Of a stretch of DNA of 64,000 bases, positions 56,613-64,000 are shown one piece after another. Under the pieces are notes generated by a model, which was not told where the DNA came from, made no database searches, and saw only the letters and a list, made by a program, of their open reading frames with translations. The DNA is from Flavobacteriaceae bacterium. GTDB lineage: Bacteria; Bacteroidota; Bacteroidia; Flavobacteriales; Flavobacteriaceae. The stretch covers positions 1 through 64,000 of the forward strand of contig CANKLE010000003.1 in assembly GCA_947483075.1 (NCBI GenBank). Direction: 5' to 3'. Every line of letters begins with the position of its first letter. Position 1 is the stretch's first letter. The position numbers and the translations under genes were made by a program.

Positions 56613-57885
56613 ACTCTACATGTCGGTTTATAAAGAATTCCTCCTGCTTAAGCGAGATATAGGCGGTGTTATTATTTTGTTTTTGATGCCCTTGGTTTTG
56701 ATTGTTACGGTTACTTTAATTCAGGACATTACTTTTAAAAAAGTAAACGATTCAAAAATCCCGATTTTGTTAGTGAATAATGATAATGGAAATGCTTCCA
56801 AACAAGTTTTAGACAACCTTAATAAAAGCGAAGTTTTTAGCGTTGTTACACAAATTGAGGGTAGTCCGATTTCTGAAATACAAGCTAAAGAAGCAGTTTT
56901 TAAAGGGAAATACCAATTTGCAATTGTTATTCCGAAAAATTTAAGCTCCGACTTACAAACTAAAATCGATCAAAATGTCGATAGAATTTTAGGTAGTTTC
57001 GGACTTGCAGATTCGCTTTATAATAAGAAAACGCCTATAATAATTTCCCAAAAAGAAGTCAACCTTTATTTTGATCCTGCGGTGCAAATTAGTTTTAAAA
57101 ATGCCGTTATGAGTGCTATTGACAAGATGATTTCTCAAATTGAAAACCAATCGATTTATGCAGCATTTGAAAGTCAATTAGGTTATACTAAAACTAGTTT
57201 TGAACAAAAAAGTTTTATCATTTTCAAAGAAATTATTCCTAAAATCGGCAATAAAGAAATCATTCCCAACTCTGCACAACACAATGTTCCAGCTTGGACG
57301 TTGTTTGCAATATTTTTCATCGTGATTCCATTGTCTATTAACATTGTCAAAGAAAAATCACAAGGAACCTTTGTGCGTTTGCGAACCAATCCGGTTTCTA
57401 ACTTCATAGTTTTGGGCGGAAAAACGATTGCGTATTTGATTATTTGCATGATACAGTTTTACATGATGATTGCAGTGGCGATGTTTTTATTTCCACATAT
57501 AGGTTTGCCGGCATTAAATGTTGATGGAAATTTAGGATTAATGAGTATCGTAGCTTTATTCTCTGGATTTGCAGCAATTGGTTTCGGAATTTTACTCGGA
57601 ACTATTGCCAAAACGCAAGAACAATCGGCACCTTTTGGAGCTACAAGTGTTATTATTTTAGCTTCCATTGGCGGCGTGTGGGTTCCGGTTTTTGCCATGC
57701 CCAAAATAATGCAAATTGTTGCCAAAGCATCACCAATGAATTGGGGATTAAACGCTTTTTATGACGTGATTTTAAGGGATGGAAATTTTCTAGAAATTCT
57801 GCCAGAAATCAGTTTTTTATTCATATTTTTCGCTATAACTATTACAATTTCTTTGCTTTATGATGAAAAAAAAAGAACAATATAA
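56602..57885 (+). CDS. ABC-2 type transporter permease
   Basis: The 427-aa inner-membrane protein has an N-terminal membrane segment (about 20-42), a large extracytoplasmic domain (about 45-215) and five to six more membrane segments at about 225-420, the ABC2_membrane_3 layout. KEKSQGTFVRLRTNPVS near 251-267 is the cytoplasmic coupling region. It overlaps the ATPase gene by 11 bp and the thioesterase gene by 26 bp. Export of a lipid-like substrate is likely from its fold and its neighbours. Confidence 0.92.
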   Translation: MLYKLYMSVYKEFLLLKRDIGGVIILFLMPLVLIVTVTLIQDITFKKVNDSKIPILLVNNDNGNASKQVLDNLNKSEVFSVVTQIEGSPISEIQAKEAVFKGKYQFAIVIPKNLSSDLQTKIDQNVDRILGSFGLADSLYNKKTPIIISQKEVNLYFDPAVQISFKNAVMSAIDKMISQIENQSIYAAFESQLGYTKTSFEQKSFIIFKEIIPKIGNKEIIPNSAQHNVPAWTLFAIFFIVIPLSINIVKEKSQGTFVRLRTNPVSNFIVLGGKTIAYLIICMIQFYMMIAVAMFLFPHIGLPALNVDGNLGLMSIVALFSGFAAIGFGILLGTIAKTQEQSAPFGATSVIILASIGGVWVPVFAMPKIMQIVAKASPMNWGLNAFYDVILRDGNFLEILPEISFLFIFFAITITISLLYDEKKRTI

Positions 57886-58309
57886 TTTAGCTAACACTTT
57901 GACCATTTCTAAAGATATTCGAGTTCGTTTTAATGAAACCGATCCGCTTGGAATTGTCTGGCATGGTTATTATATCACTTATTTTGAAGACGGTCGCGAA
58001 GCTTTTGGTCGCCATCACGGGATTTCATATTTAGATATTCATGAACACGGATATACGACCCCTATAGTCAAATCGGTTTGCGAACACAAATTATCGCTTC
58101 GCTACGGTGATGTAGCTCGAATAGAAACGACAATCGTGGATACCCCAGCCGCAAAAATGATCTTTCATTATACAATTTATGATGCCAAAAATGAAATTGC
58201 TAGCACCGGTGAAACGATTCAAGTTTTTCTAGATATTAATGGTGATTTAATGTTGACGAACCCCCCCTTTTACGAAGCGTGGAAAAGAGAAGTTGGACTT
58301 TTAAAATAA
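57860..58309 (+). CDS. Acyl-thioesterase of the 4-hydroxybenzoyl-CoA type
   Basis: The 149-aa hotdog thioesterase has the family motif FNETDPLGIVWHGYYITYFEDG near 25-46, with the catalytic Asp in TDPLG. Gram-negative aryl polyene clusters carry a similar protein (ApeK). It may release the finished polyene from the ACP or clear stalled chains. The start may be the first or the second ATG (57860 or 57863). It overlaps the permease gene by 26 bp and stops 1 nt before the next ketosynthase gene. Confidence 0.88.
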   Translation: MMKKKEQYNLANTLTISKDIRVRFNETDPLGIVWHGYYITYFEDGREAFGRHHGISYLDIHEHGYTTPIVKSVCEHKLSLRYGDVARIETTIVDTPAAKMIFHYTIYDAKNEIASTGETIQVFLDINGDLMLTNPPFYEAWKREVGLLK

Positions 58310-58310
58310 C

Positions 58311-59444
58311 ATGAATAGAACCGTTTATATATCCGAAACCAATTGCATTACTCCTCTCGGATTTGATGTGGCTAATAATATAAAGAATATTGAAAATGGT
58401 ATTTCAGGTATCGAAAAGAAGCTAAATCGGTCGTTAATGGAAAAACCGTTTTATGCAGCTTCAATAGACGAGAACGATTTAGAAATTGCTTTTACTAAAA
58501 TAGAGTCAGACAGCAACTTCACAAAGCTCGAGAAAATGATGATTTTGGCATTACATCCAATGTTTAAAAATCATAAAGTAAATAGTCGAACGGCACTTAT
58601 TGTATCTACAACTAAAGGTAATATAACCGCACTAGAAAAGAATTCTGAATTAGAATTTCAAAAATCAACTTTGTATGAATTAGCCAAAACAATTGCAGAT
58701 TATTTCGGATTCACCTGTGAACCTATTGTAGTTTCTAATGCTTGTGTTTCTGGAATTTTATCAGTAGCTGTTGCTAAAAGAATAATTCAAAGCAAAATGT
58801 ATGATCAAGTTTTTATTGTCGCTGGAGACACTATTTCTGAATTTGTAATATCTGGATTCAACTCTTTTCAAGCCATGAGTAATTTGCCATGCAGGCCATA
58901 TTCAAAAAATAGAGATGGTGTCACATTAGGAGAAGCTGCTGCTGCAGTTTTAGTAACAAGCAATAAAGAAAATGCAAAAGTCATCATTTTAGGCGATGGA
59001 TCCATTAATGATGCCAACCACATCTCAGGACCTTCAAGAACAGGTGAAGGATTAGTAAGAAGTATCGAAAGTGCTTTTAAAGAGGCAAATATTGATTCAA
59101 ATAAAATAGATTATATATCTGCTCACGGAACTGCAACACCTTTCAATGATGAAATGGAAGCAATTGCATTTAACCGTTTGGGGCTTGAATACGTGCCTAC
59201 AAACAGTTTAAAAGGCTATTACGGACATACTTTAGGTGCTTCTGGATTACTAGAGACTGTTATAGGAATTGCGTCAGTAGAACAAAAAAAGATTTTCAAA
59301 TCGTTAGGTTTTGATGAAATGGGAGTAAGTCAAGATATTGCCATTATTAAGATTAACGAAAACAAAGCAATCCGATATTTCTTAAAAACAGCTTCCGGGT
59401 TTGGTGGATGTAATACAGCAATTGTTTTTAAAAAAGTAAATTAA
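58311..59444 (+). CDS. Beta-ketoacyl synthase, second
   Basis: The 377-aa ketosynthase has the nucleophile Cys145 in SNACVSGILSVA, the first His in SAHGTATPFND near 263 and the second in KGYYGHTLGASG near 298, so the triad is complete. It is shorter than the KAS I/II norm (about 410). It is more distant from FabF than the other copies and may act in a heterocomplex with the small KAS-like protein just downstream (starts 2 nt after its stop). Confidence 0.88.
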   Translation: MNRTVYISETNCITPLGFDVANNIKNIENGISGIEKKLNRSLMEKPFYAASIDENDLEIAFTKIESDSNFTKLEKMMILALHPMFKNHKVNSRTALIVSTTKGNITALEKNSELEFQKSTLYELAKTIADYFGFTCEPIVVSNACVSGILSVAVAKRIIQSKMYDQVFIVAGDTISEFVISGFNSFQAMSNLPCRPYSKNRDGVTLGEAAAAVLVTSNKENAKVIILGDGSINDANHISGPSRTGEGLVRSIESAFKEANIDSNKIDYISAHGTATPFNDEMEAIAFNRLGLEYVPTNSLKGYYGHTLGASGLLETVIGIASVEQKKIFKSLGFDEMGVSQDIAIIKINENKAIRYFLKTASGFGGCNTAIVFKKVN

Positions 59445-59446
59445 TT

Positions 59447-60064
59447 TTGAAAAATAAACATTACATACATTCTTATTGCAGTATTCAAAAGTGTAAAATT
59501 TCTTTGAATGGGAATGTTGTTTTTTCATCTGAAGAACCCGAATTTTCTACTTTTTCTAAAAATGCGTATCAAAACTTCGAGATGAATTATCCAAAATTTT
59601 TCAAAATGGATAATTTAAGTAAACTAGCTTTTATGGGAGCAGAGCTACTTTTGGGAGGAGTAATTGATAACTCAAATGAAAATAATATTGCCCTAAATTT
59701 CTCTAATAAGACATCAAGTTTGGATACCGATTTAAAACATCAAAACTCTATTACTGATAAAGAAAACTATTTTCCAAGCCCTTCGATATTTGTCTATACC
59801 TTGCCGAACATTTGCCTCGGAGAAATTAGTATCAAACACCAATTGAAAAGTGAAAATTGTTTCTTTATATTTGAAGAATTCAATTCAGAATTCACTGTCA
59901 ATTATGCAGACATTCTTTTAAACACTAACAAAGCCGATCAAGTACTTTCCGGTTGGGTTGATTATTTAAATGAAGATTACAAAGCGTTTCTATATTTAAT
60001 TTCTAAAGAAGAAAGTGCAACAATACACAACAAACAAGTAATAGAAACATTATTCAATAGTTAA
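59447..60064 (+). CDS. Small divergent ketosynthase-like protein, 205 aa
   Basis: The protein has no ATG near its start; a TTG at 59447, 2 nt after the stop of the ketosynthase gene, is used. A block near 112-130 (PSPSIFVYTLPNICLGEISI) looks like the ketosynthase nucleophile-elbow region of the Ketoacyl-synt_2 type, with only a weak Cys match, and the segment NKADQVLSGWVDYLNEDYK near 160 resembles its dimer-side helix. It lacks the histidine half of a ketosynthase. A non-catalytic subunit is plausible but not shown. Confidence 0.5.
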   Translation: MKNKHYIHSYCSIQKCKISLNGNVVFSSEEPEFSTFSKNAYQNFEMNYPKFFKMDNLSKLAFMGAELLLGGVIDNSNENNIALNFSNKTSSLDTDLKHQNSITDKENYFPSPSIFVYTLPNICLGEISIKHQLKSENCFFIFEEFNSEFTVNYADILLNTNKADQVLSGWVDYLNEDYKAFLYLISKEESATIHNKQVIETLFNS

Positions 60065-60067
60065 AAC

Positions 60068-60325
60068 ATGGAAGCATTAAAAGAAGTATTAAAAGAAAAA
60101 ATTATTACTGTTTTAAATTTAGAAGACATCACCGTATCCGATATTAATGACAACGACCCATTATTTGGAGATGGTTTAGGATTAGATTCTATCGATGCTT
60201 TAGAATTAATTGTCATGTTAGATAAAGATTACGGAATCAAATTAGTAGATCCGAAAGAAGGGAAAAATATTTTTCAGTCTATTGAAACTATGTCAAGTTA
60301 TATTACCGTAAACAGAACAAAATAA
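60068..60325 (+). CDS. Acyl carrier protein, second copy
   Basis: The 85-aa ACP has its phosphopantetheine serine at Ser41 in GLGLDSIDALEL. Like the ApeE/ApeF pair of aryl polyene clusters, two ACPs in one operon suggest distinct partners; here this one lies just before the ketosynthase/chain-length-factor pair (18 nt). It starts 3 nt after the preceding gene. Confidence 0.93.
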   Translation: MEALKEVLKEKIITVLNLEDITVSDINDNDPLFGDGLGLDSIDALELIVMLDKDYGIKLVDPKEGKNIFQSIETMSSYITVNRTK

Positions 60326-60342
60326 TAAGATCAAAAAAACGA

Positions 60343-61539
60343 ATGAAAGGAGTTGCAATCACAGGCATGGGAATTATTTCTTCTATTGGAAATTCGGTAG
60401 AAGAAAATTATTTCGCTTTGCTAAAAGGAGAGAAAGCAATTACAACCATTGCCAATATTGCTACCATTCACAATAAAGTGATGAAAGTGGGTGAAATTAA
60501 AAAAACCAATCAAGAGTTAATTGACGAACTCCAGCTTTTACCTAACAACAATTATTCGAGAACGGCACTTATCGGCACTTACGCCGCAAAGCAAGCAGTT
60601 AAAAATGCAGGAATAACTTCGATAAATGAATACAAGACAGCATTGATTTCGGCTTCAAGTGTTGGCGGAATGGATATGACAGAAAAATATTATTACGAAT
60701 ACTTCGAGAATCCAGAAGTTGTAAAATACATCGGAGCACACGATGGAGGTGATGTGGCTCAAAAAATTGCTCAAGAATTAGGATTAAAAGGAATGGTTAC
60801 TACGATTAGCACAGCGTGTTCATCAGCTGCCAATGCTATTATGTTCGGCGCGAGATTGATCCAGTCAGGAAAATTAGACCGAGTGATTGTAGGAGGAACA
60901 GATGCTTTAACCAAATTTACTATCAACGGATTTAAAACCTTAATGATTTTATCAGATTCCTATAATTCACCTTTTGATAATGATCGTAATGGACTAAACC
61001 TTGGAGAAGCCGCGGCATATCTTGTTCTAGAATCAGATGTTATCATAGCAAAAGAAAACAAAAAAGTCTTGGCTTATGTTTCTGGTTTCGGTAATGCCAA
61101 TGACGCTTTTCATCAAACAGCTTCTTCTGAAAATGGGGATGGTGCCTTCTTAGCAATGCAAAAAGCATTTCAGGTAGCGAATTTAAAACCAGAACAAATT
61201 GATTATATTAATGTTCACGGAACAGCAACACCAAATAACGACTTGTCAGAAGGGCGAGCCATTATTAGAATTTTTGGAGAAAATAATATCCCAGATTTTA
61301 GCTCTACCAAACCGTTCACTGGACATACACTTGCCGCGGCCGCAGCAATTGAAGCAGTTTACAGTGTTTTGGCGATTCAATATAATGTGGTCTTCCCGAA
61401 TTTGAATTTTAAAACACCGATGACAGAATTCAATATGATACCTCAAACGACCTTAAAACATAAAAATATAGACCACGTATTGTCCAATTCATTTGGTTTT
61501 GGAGGTAATTGTTCGACAGTGTTATTTTCAAAAAGCTAA
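60343..61539 (+). CDS. Beta-ketoacyl synthase, third (ApeO-like)
   Basis: The 398-aa ketosynthase has the triad: Cys159 in STACSSAANAI, His in NVHGTATPNND near 290 and His in KPFTGHTLAAAAA near 330, with GFGGNCSTVLFSKS at the end. Its stop codon overlaps the start of the next gene (taATG). The next gene lacks the active-site residues, so the two would form the ketosynthase-chain-length-factor heterodimer known as ApeO/ApeC in aryl polyene biosynthesis. Confidence 0.92.
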   Translation: MKGVAITGMGIISSIGNSVEENYFALLKGEKAITTIANIATIHNKVMKVGEIKKTNQELIDELQLLPNNNYSRTALIGTYAAKQAVKNAGITSINEYKTALISASSVGGMDMTEKYYYEYFENPEVVKYIGAHDGGDVAQKIAQELGLKGMVTTISTACSSAANAIMFGARLIQSGKLDRVIVGGTDALTKFTINGFKTLMILSDSYNSPFDNDRNGLNLGEAAAYLVLESDVIIAKENKKVLAYVSGFGNANDAFHQTASSENGDGAFLAMQKAFQVANLKPEQIDYINVHGTATPNNDLSEGRAIIRIFGENNIPDFSSTKPFTGHTLAAAAAIEAVYSVLAIQYNVVFPNLNFKTPMTEFNMIPQTTLKHKNIDHVLSNSFGFGGNCSTVLFSKS

Positions 61540-62609
61540 TGAAAAAAACGTATATCAATGGAATAGGATCAATCTCCGCTCAAAAAACGCATGACACAGT
61601 TTTTTTGGAAGATTATGTGCTTTCAGAAGAAGAAAACGTCCTACGAATAAACGTACCCATTTATAAAAATTTTATCGCTCCAGCTGCAATTCGAAGAATG
61701 TCAAAAGGTGTAAAAAACGGAACTGTTGCCGCAGCATTAGCAATGAATGAAGCCGATGTTCATGAACTTGATGCCATTATTACTGGAACAGGAATGGGTT
61801 GTATTGAAGATTCTGATAAATTTTTGAAAGCATTAATCGATAATAATGAAGAATTCCTTACGCCGACTTCTTTTATCCAATCGACACACAATACAGTAGG
61901 TTCGCAAATCGCTATGGGATTGCAATGCAAAGCGTATAATTTTACATACGTCAATGCCGCAGTTTCGTTCGAATCAGCTTTAATGGATGCAAAAATGTTG
62001 CTTGAAGAAGAGGAGGGAGGCACAATTTTAATCGGAGGAGTTGATGAAATGAGCGATTATACAGCGTCACTTTTTAAATTGGCGGGATTCATTAAAAGTG
62101 AAGAAGAAAAACCGTATTCTGTTTTAAACTCGAAATCCACAGGCGCTGTTTATAGCGAAGGCGCTACTTTTTTTGTGATTGAAAATCAAGTCAAAGAAAC
62201 TACTTATGCCGAAGTTTTAGATATTGATATAATCAATTCTATAGAAATAGAAGAAGTGGAGACGCATGTCGTCAAGTTTTTAAAAGCCAATAAATTAAAT
62301 ATTTCCGACATTGATGTCATTATTTTAGGTCTTAATGGAGATATTGTTTTTGATGCATTTTATAAAACACTTTCCGAAAAGACATTTTCAAACACTCAAC
62401 AAGTTTATTACAAACATTTGAGCGGCGAATATAATACAGCTTCTGCATTTGGATTGTGTGTAGGTGCCAAAATTATTAAATTCCAACATATCCCTGAAGT
62501 GATTAAAGTAAATTCGCTTAAAAAAAAGAAATACAAAAACGTACTTTTATACAATCAGTATAGAGGAATCGACCATAGTTTTACTTTAATTTCGGATGTT
62601 AAATCATAA
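61539..62609 (+). CDS. Ketosynthase-like chain length factor (ApeC-like)
   Basis: The 356-aa thiolase-fold protein lacks the ketosynthase triad: the nucleophile position in VNAAVSFESA is Val142, the first His position falls in LGLNGD, and the second reads SGEYNTASAFGL in place of GHT. The rest of the fold (KGVKNGTVAAALAMNEA, DAIITGTGMGCIEDSDKF) is kept. Such a protein sets chain length as the inactive half of a heterodimer. Its start at 61539 overlaps the upstream stop by 1 bp. It overlaps the deacetylase gene by 14 bp. Confidence 0.85.
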   Translation: MKKTYINGIGSISAQKTHDTVFLEDYVLSEEENVLRINVPIYKNFIAPAAIRRMSKGVKNGTVAAALAMNEADVHELDAIITGTGMGCIEDSDKFLKALIDNNEEFLTPTSFIQSTHNTVGSQIAMGLQCKAYNFTYVNAAVSFESALMDAKMLLEEEEGGTILIGGVDEMSDYTASLFKLAGFIKSEEEKPYSVLNSKSTGAVYSEGATFFVIENQVKETTYAEVLDIDIINSIEIEEVETHVVKFLKANKLNISDIDVIILGLNGDIVFDAFYKTLSEKTFSNTQQVYYKHLSGEYNTASAFGLCVGAKIIKFQHIPEVIKVNSLKKKKYKNVLLYNQYRGIDHSFTLISDVKS

Positions 62610-63372
62610 CAAAATAAAACTAATCTTTTTGGCCATTTTTATGCTTTTGGCCGTAATGCTGTTTTTTAATAAAATAGAATTTTGGTTTTTCGGCTTTTTT
62701 GGATTACTATGGTTTTTAACCTCATTAATTGGGTCTTCCTTAATTCAATCTAACTATCACGTAAAAGCCTATTGCAGTAATACTAAGGAAACACAGAATC
62801 GGATTGCCATAACTTTTGACGATGGGCCGAATGAAATGACGGTAATAATTTTAGAGGTTTTAAAAAAACACAATGCTAAAGCCACTTTTTTTTGTATTGG
62901 GCAAAATATAGAAAAACATCCGGAAATTCTTAAGCAAATTGATAACGAAGGGCATTTCATAGGTAATCATTCCTACAGTCATTCTCGTTTTTTTGACTTT
63001 TTTAGAAAGCGGCAAGTACTTCAAGAAATAAACGATACAAATGCGCTAATAGAAAAAATAACAGGAAAAAATGCTCGGTTTTTCCGACCGCCTTATGGCG
63101 TGACCAATCCGTCTATTCGAAGAGCGTTAGCGGTAACAAAGCACAAAGTCATCGGCTGGAATATTAGGTCACTAGATGCGGTGATTCGAAATGAAAAAAC
63201 GATTTTATATCGTATTACAAAACGAATTAAACCAGGCGGAATTGTGCTTTTGCACGACACTTCAATGCATACTGTGAATGTTTTGGAACAGTTAATGGTA
63301 ATTCTACGTAAAAAAAAATATGAAGTAATTTCGATAGAACAACTTTTAAATTTGAAAGCTTATGAAGATTAA
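62596..63372 (+). CDS. Polysaccharide deacetylase-like protein
   Basis: The 258-aa NodB-fold protein has two N-terminal membrane segments (about 8-45) and the catalytic motifs TFDDGPNEMT near 74, NHSYSH (HxxxH) near 123, RPPYG near 160 and LHDT near 218. The metal site (Asp, His, His) is complete. The active site should face the periplasm. Aryl polyene clusters often have such a gene with unknown substrate; a lipid or glycan attachment step is a guess. It overlaps its neighbours at both ends (14 and 11 bp). Confidence 0.88.
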   Translation: MLNHNKIKLIFLAIFMLLAVMLFFNKIEFWFFGFFGLLWFLTSLIGSSLIQSNYHVKAYCSNTKETQNRIAITFDDGPNEMTVIILEVLKKHNAKATFFCIGQNIEKHPEILKQIDNEGHFIGNHSYSHSRFFDFFRKRQVLQEINDTNALIEKITGKNARFFRPPYGVTNPSIRRALAVTKHKVIGWNIRSLDAVIRNEKTILYRITKRIKPGGIVLLHDTSMHTVNVLEQLMVILRKKKYEVISIEQLLNLKAYED

Positions 63373-63994
63373 AACCTGTTTTATAATTTCAATATTATTT
63401 GGAAGTTGGTTGTCATTTGCACAAGATCAAAAAATGACCGCTGGCGAAATGATTGCATTTAAGCAAAGTGTAAATGAAGTTTCTATGAAAATTAATACTT
63501 TAAGTACTGATTTTGTTCAATACAAGCATCTTAATTTTTTATCTAAAGAGATTGAAACCTCAGGAAAAATGGTTTTTAAGGAGCCGTACTTATTGCAATG
63601 GCAATACAAAAAACCATATAACTATTTGATTGTTTTCAAAAATGGAAAAATTTTAATTAAAGATGAAGGAAAGAAAAGCGAAATTGATATAGGAAACAGT
63701 AAAATCTTTACCAAAATTAACAAATTAATTGTCGGAAGTGTAAGTGGTAATTTGTTTGACGATAAAGAATTCGAAATCGCCTATTTTAAAGAAAAAAATA
63801 AAAATGTCACAAAATTGGTCCCAAAGGACGCGAATTTAAGAAAATACATCAAGCAAATTGAAGTCACTTTTGACAAAGATGACTTTACTGTCGTTCAATT
63901 AAAACTAATCGAATCTTCAGAAGATTTCACCCGAATTGTTCTGATAAACAAAGTAATTAATGCAAAAATCGAAGATTCCTTTTTTAGTAATTAA
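63362..63994 (+). CDS. LolA-like outer-membrane lipoprotein carrier
   Basis: The 210-aa protein has a signal peptide (MKIKTCFIISILFGSWLSFAQ) and the LolA fold. FVQYKHLNFLSKEIETSGKMVFKEPYLLQWQYKKPYNYLIVF near 44-85 is the family's half-barrel, and the hydrophobic pocket is expected there. Copies in aryl polyene operons are separate from the housekeeping LolA and may carry a lipidic polyene across the periplasm, which is inference. It overlaps the deacetylase gene by 11 bp, and the operon very likely continues past the window (only 6 bases remain). Confidence 0.85.
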   Translation: MKIKTCFIISILFGSWLSFAQDQKMTAGEMIAFKQSVNEVSMKINTLSTDFVQYKHLNFLSKEIETSGKMVFKEPYLLQWQYKKPYNYLIVFKNGKILIKDEGKKSEIDIGNSKIFTKINKLIVGSVSGNLFDDKEFEIAYFKEKNKNVTKLVPKDANLRKYIKQIEVTFDKDDFTVVQLKLIESSEDFTRIVLINKVINAKIEDSFFSN

Positions 63995-64000
63995 TTTACT

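Overview
The window looks like chromosomal DNA from a Flavobacterium-like member of the Bacteroidota. The evidence is AT-rich intergenic DNA, promoter elements of the TAnnTTTG type instead of the E. coli -10 box, almost no Shine-Dalgarno sequences, a secreted subtilase with a type IX secretion sorting tail, a CarboxypepD-reg/TonB-type receptor, and a flexirubin-type pigment locus. No plasmid, phage, insertion sequence, CRISPR array, tRNA or rRNA was recognised.

Positions 1-42,000 hold mostly housekeeping genes in short transcription units on both strands. They include rpsA (ribosomal protein S1), fumC, an outer-membrane receptor, an ArsC-like reductase, a CPBP protease, a short MenE, a short M1 aminopeptidase, an acyl-CoA carboxylase beta subunit, a DUF47/PiT phosphate-transport pair, lpxD and a Rieske lipoprotein. 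They continue with prfB (with an intact programmed +1 frameshift site), threonine aldolase, oligopeptidase B, a cysteine-synthase homologue, a YebC protein, gcvT, hutH, a DUF421 protein, a protease-like/RimK fusion, clpC, gyrA, a TPR protein, the T9SS subtilase, an NlpC/P60 hydrolase, a thiolase and a PAS histidine kinase.

Three intergenic repeat regions stand out. The first is a roughly 167-bp tandem array at 2326-2960. The second is a composite array (238-bp period) at 24235-24735, part of which recurs inverted at about 180-300. The third is a 177-bp direct duplication with strong hairpins at 41905-42343, just before the pigment locus.

Positions 42,989-63,994 form a tightly packed plus-strand operon, often with overlapping genes, for a flexirubin-like aryl polyene-dialkylresorcinol pigment. 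It runs off the right edge. A tyrosine ammonia-lyase would make the p-coumarate starter. Two carrier proteins, FabG, three ketosynthases with intact cysteine, a ketosynthase-like chain-length factor without the catalytic residues and two hotdog dehydratase-like proteins would build the polyene. DarB and DarA would make the dialkylresorcinol. An LpxL-type acyltransferase, a BtrH-domain protein, a CrtI-like oxidoreductase, a thioesterase, an ABC exporter, a polysaccharide deacetylase-like protein and a LolA-like carrier would finish, join or export the product. Two unrelated-looking genes (an orphan secreted protein and a WG-repeat protein) sit between the lyase and fabG, and several small proteins of unknown role are built into the operon. 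These are the least described parts of the window.
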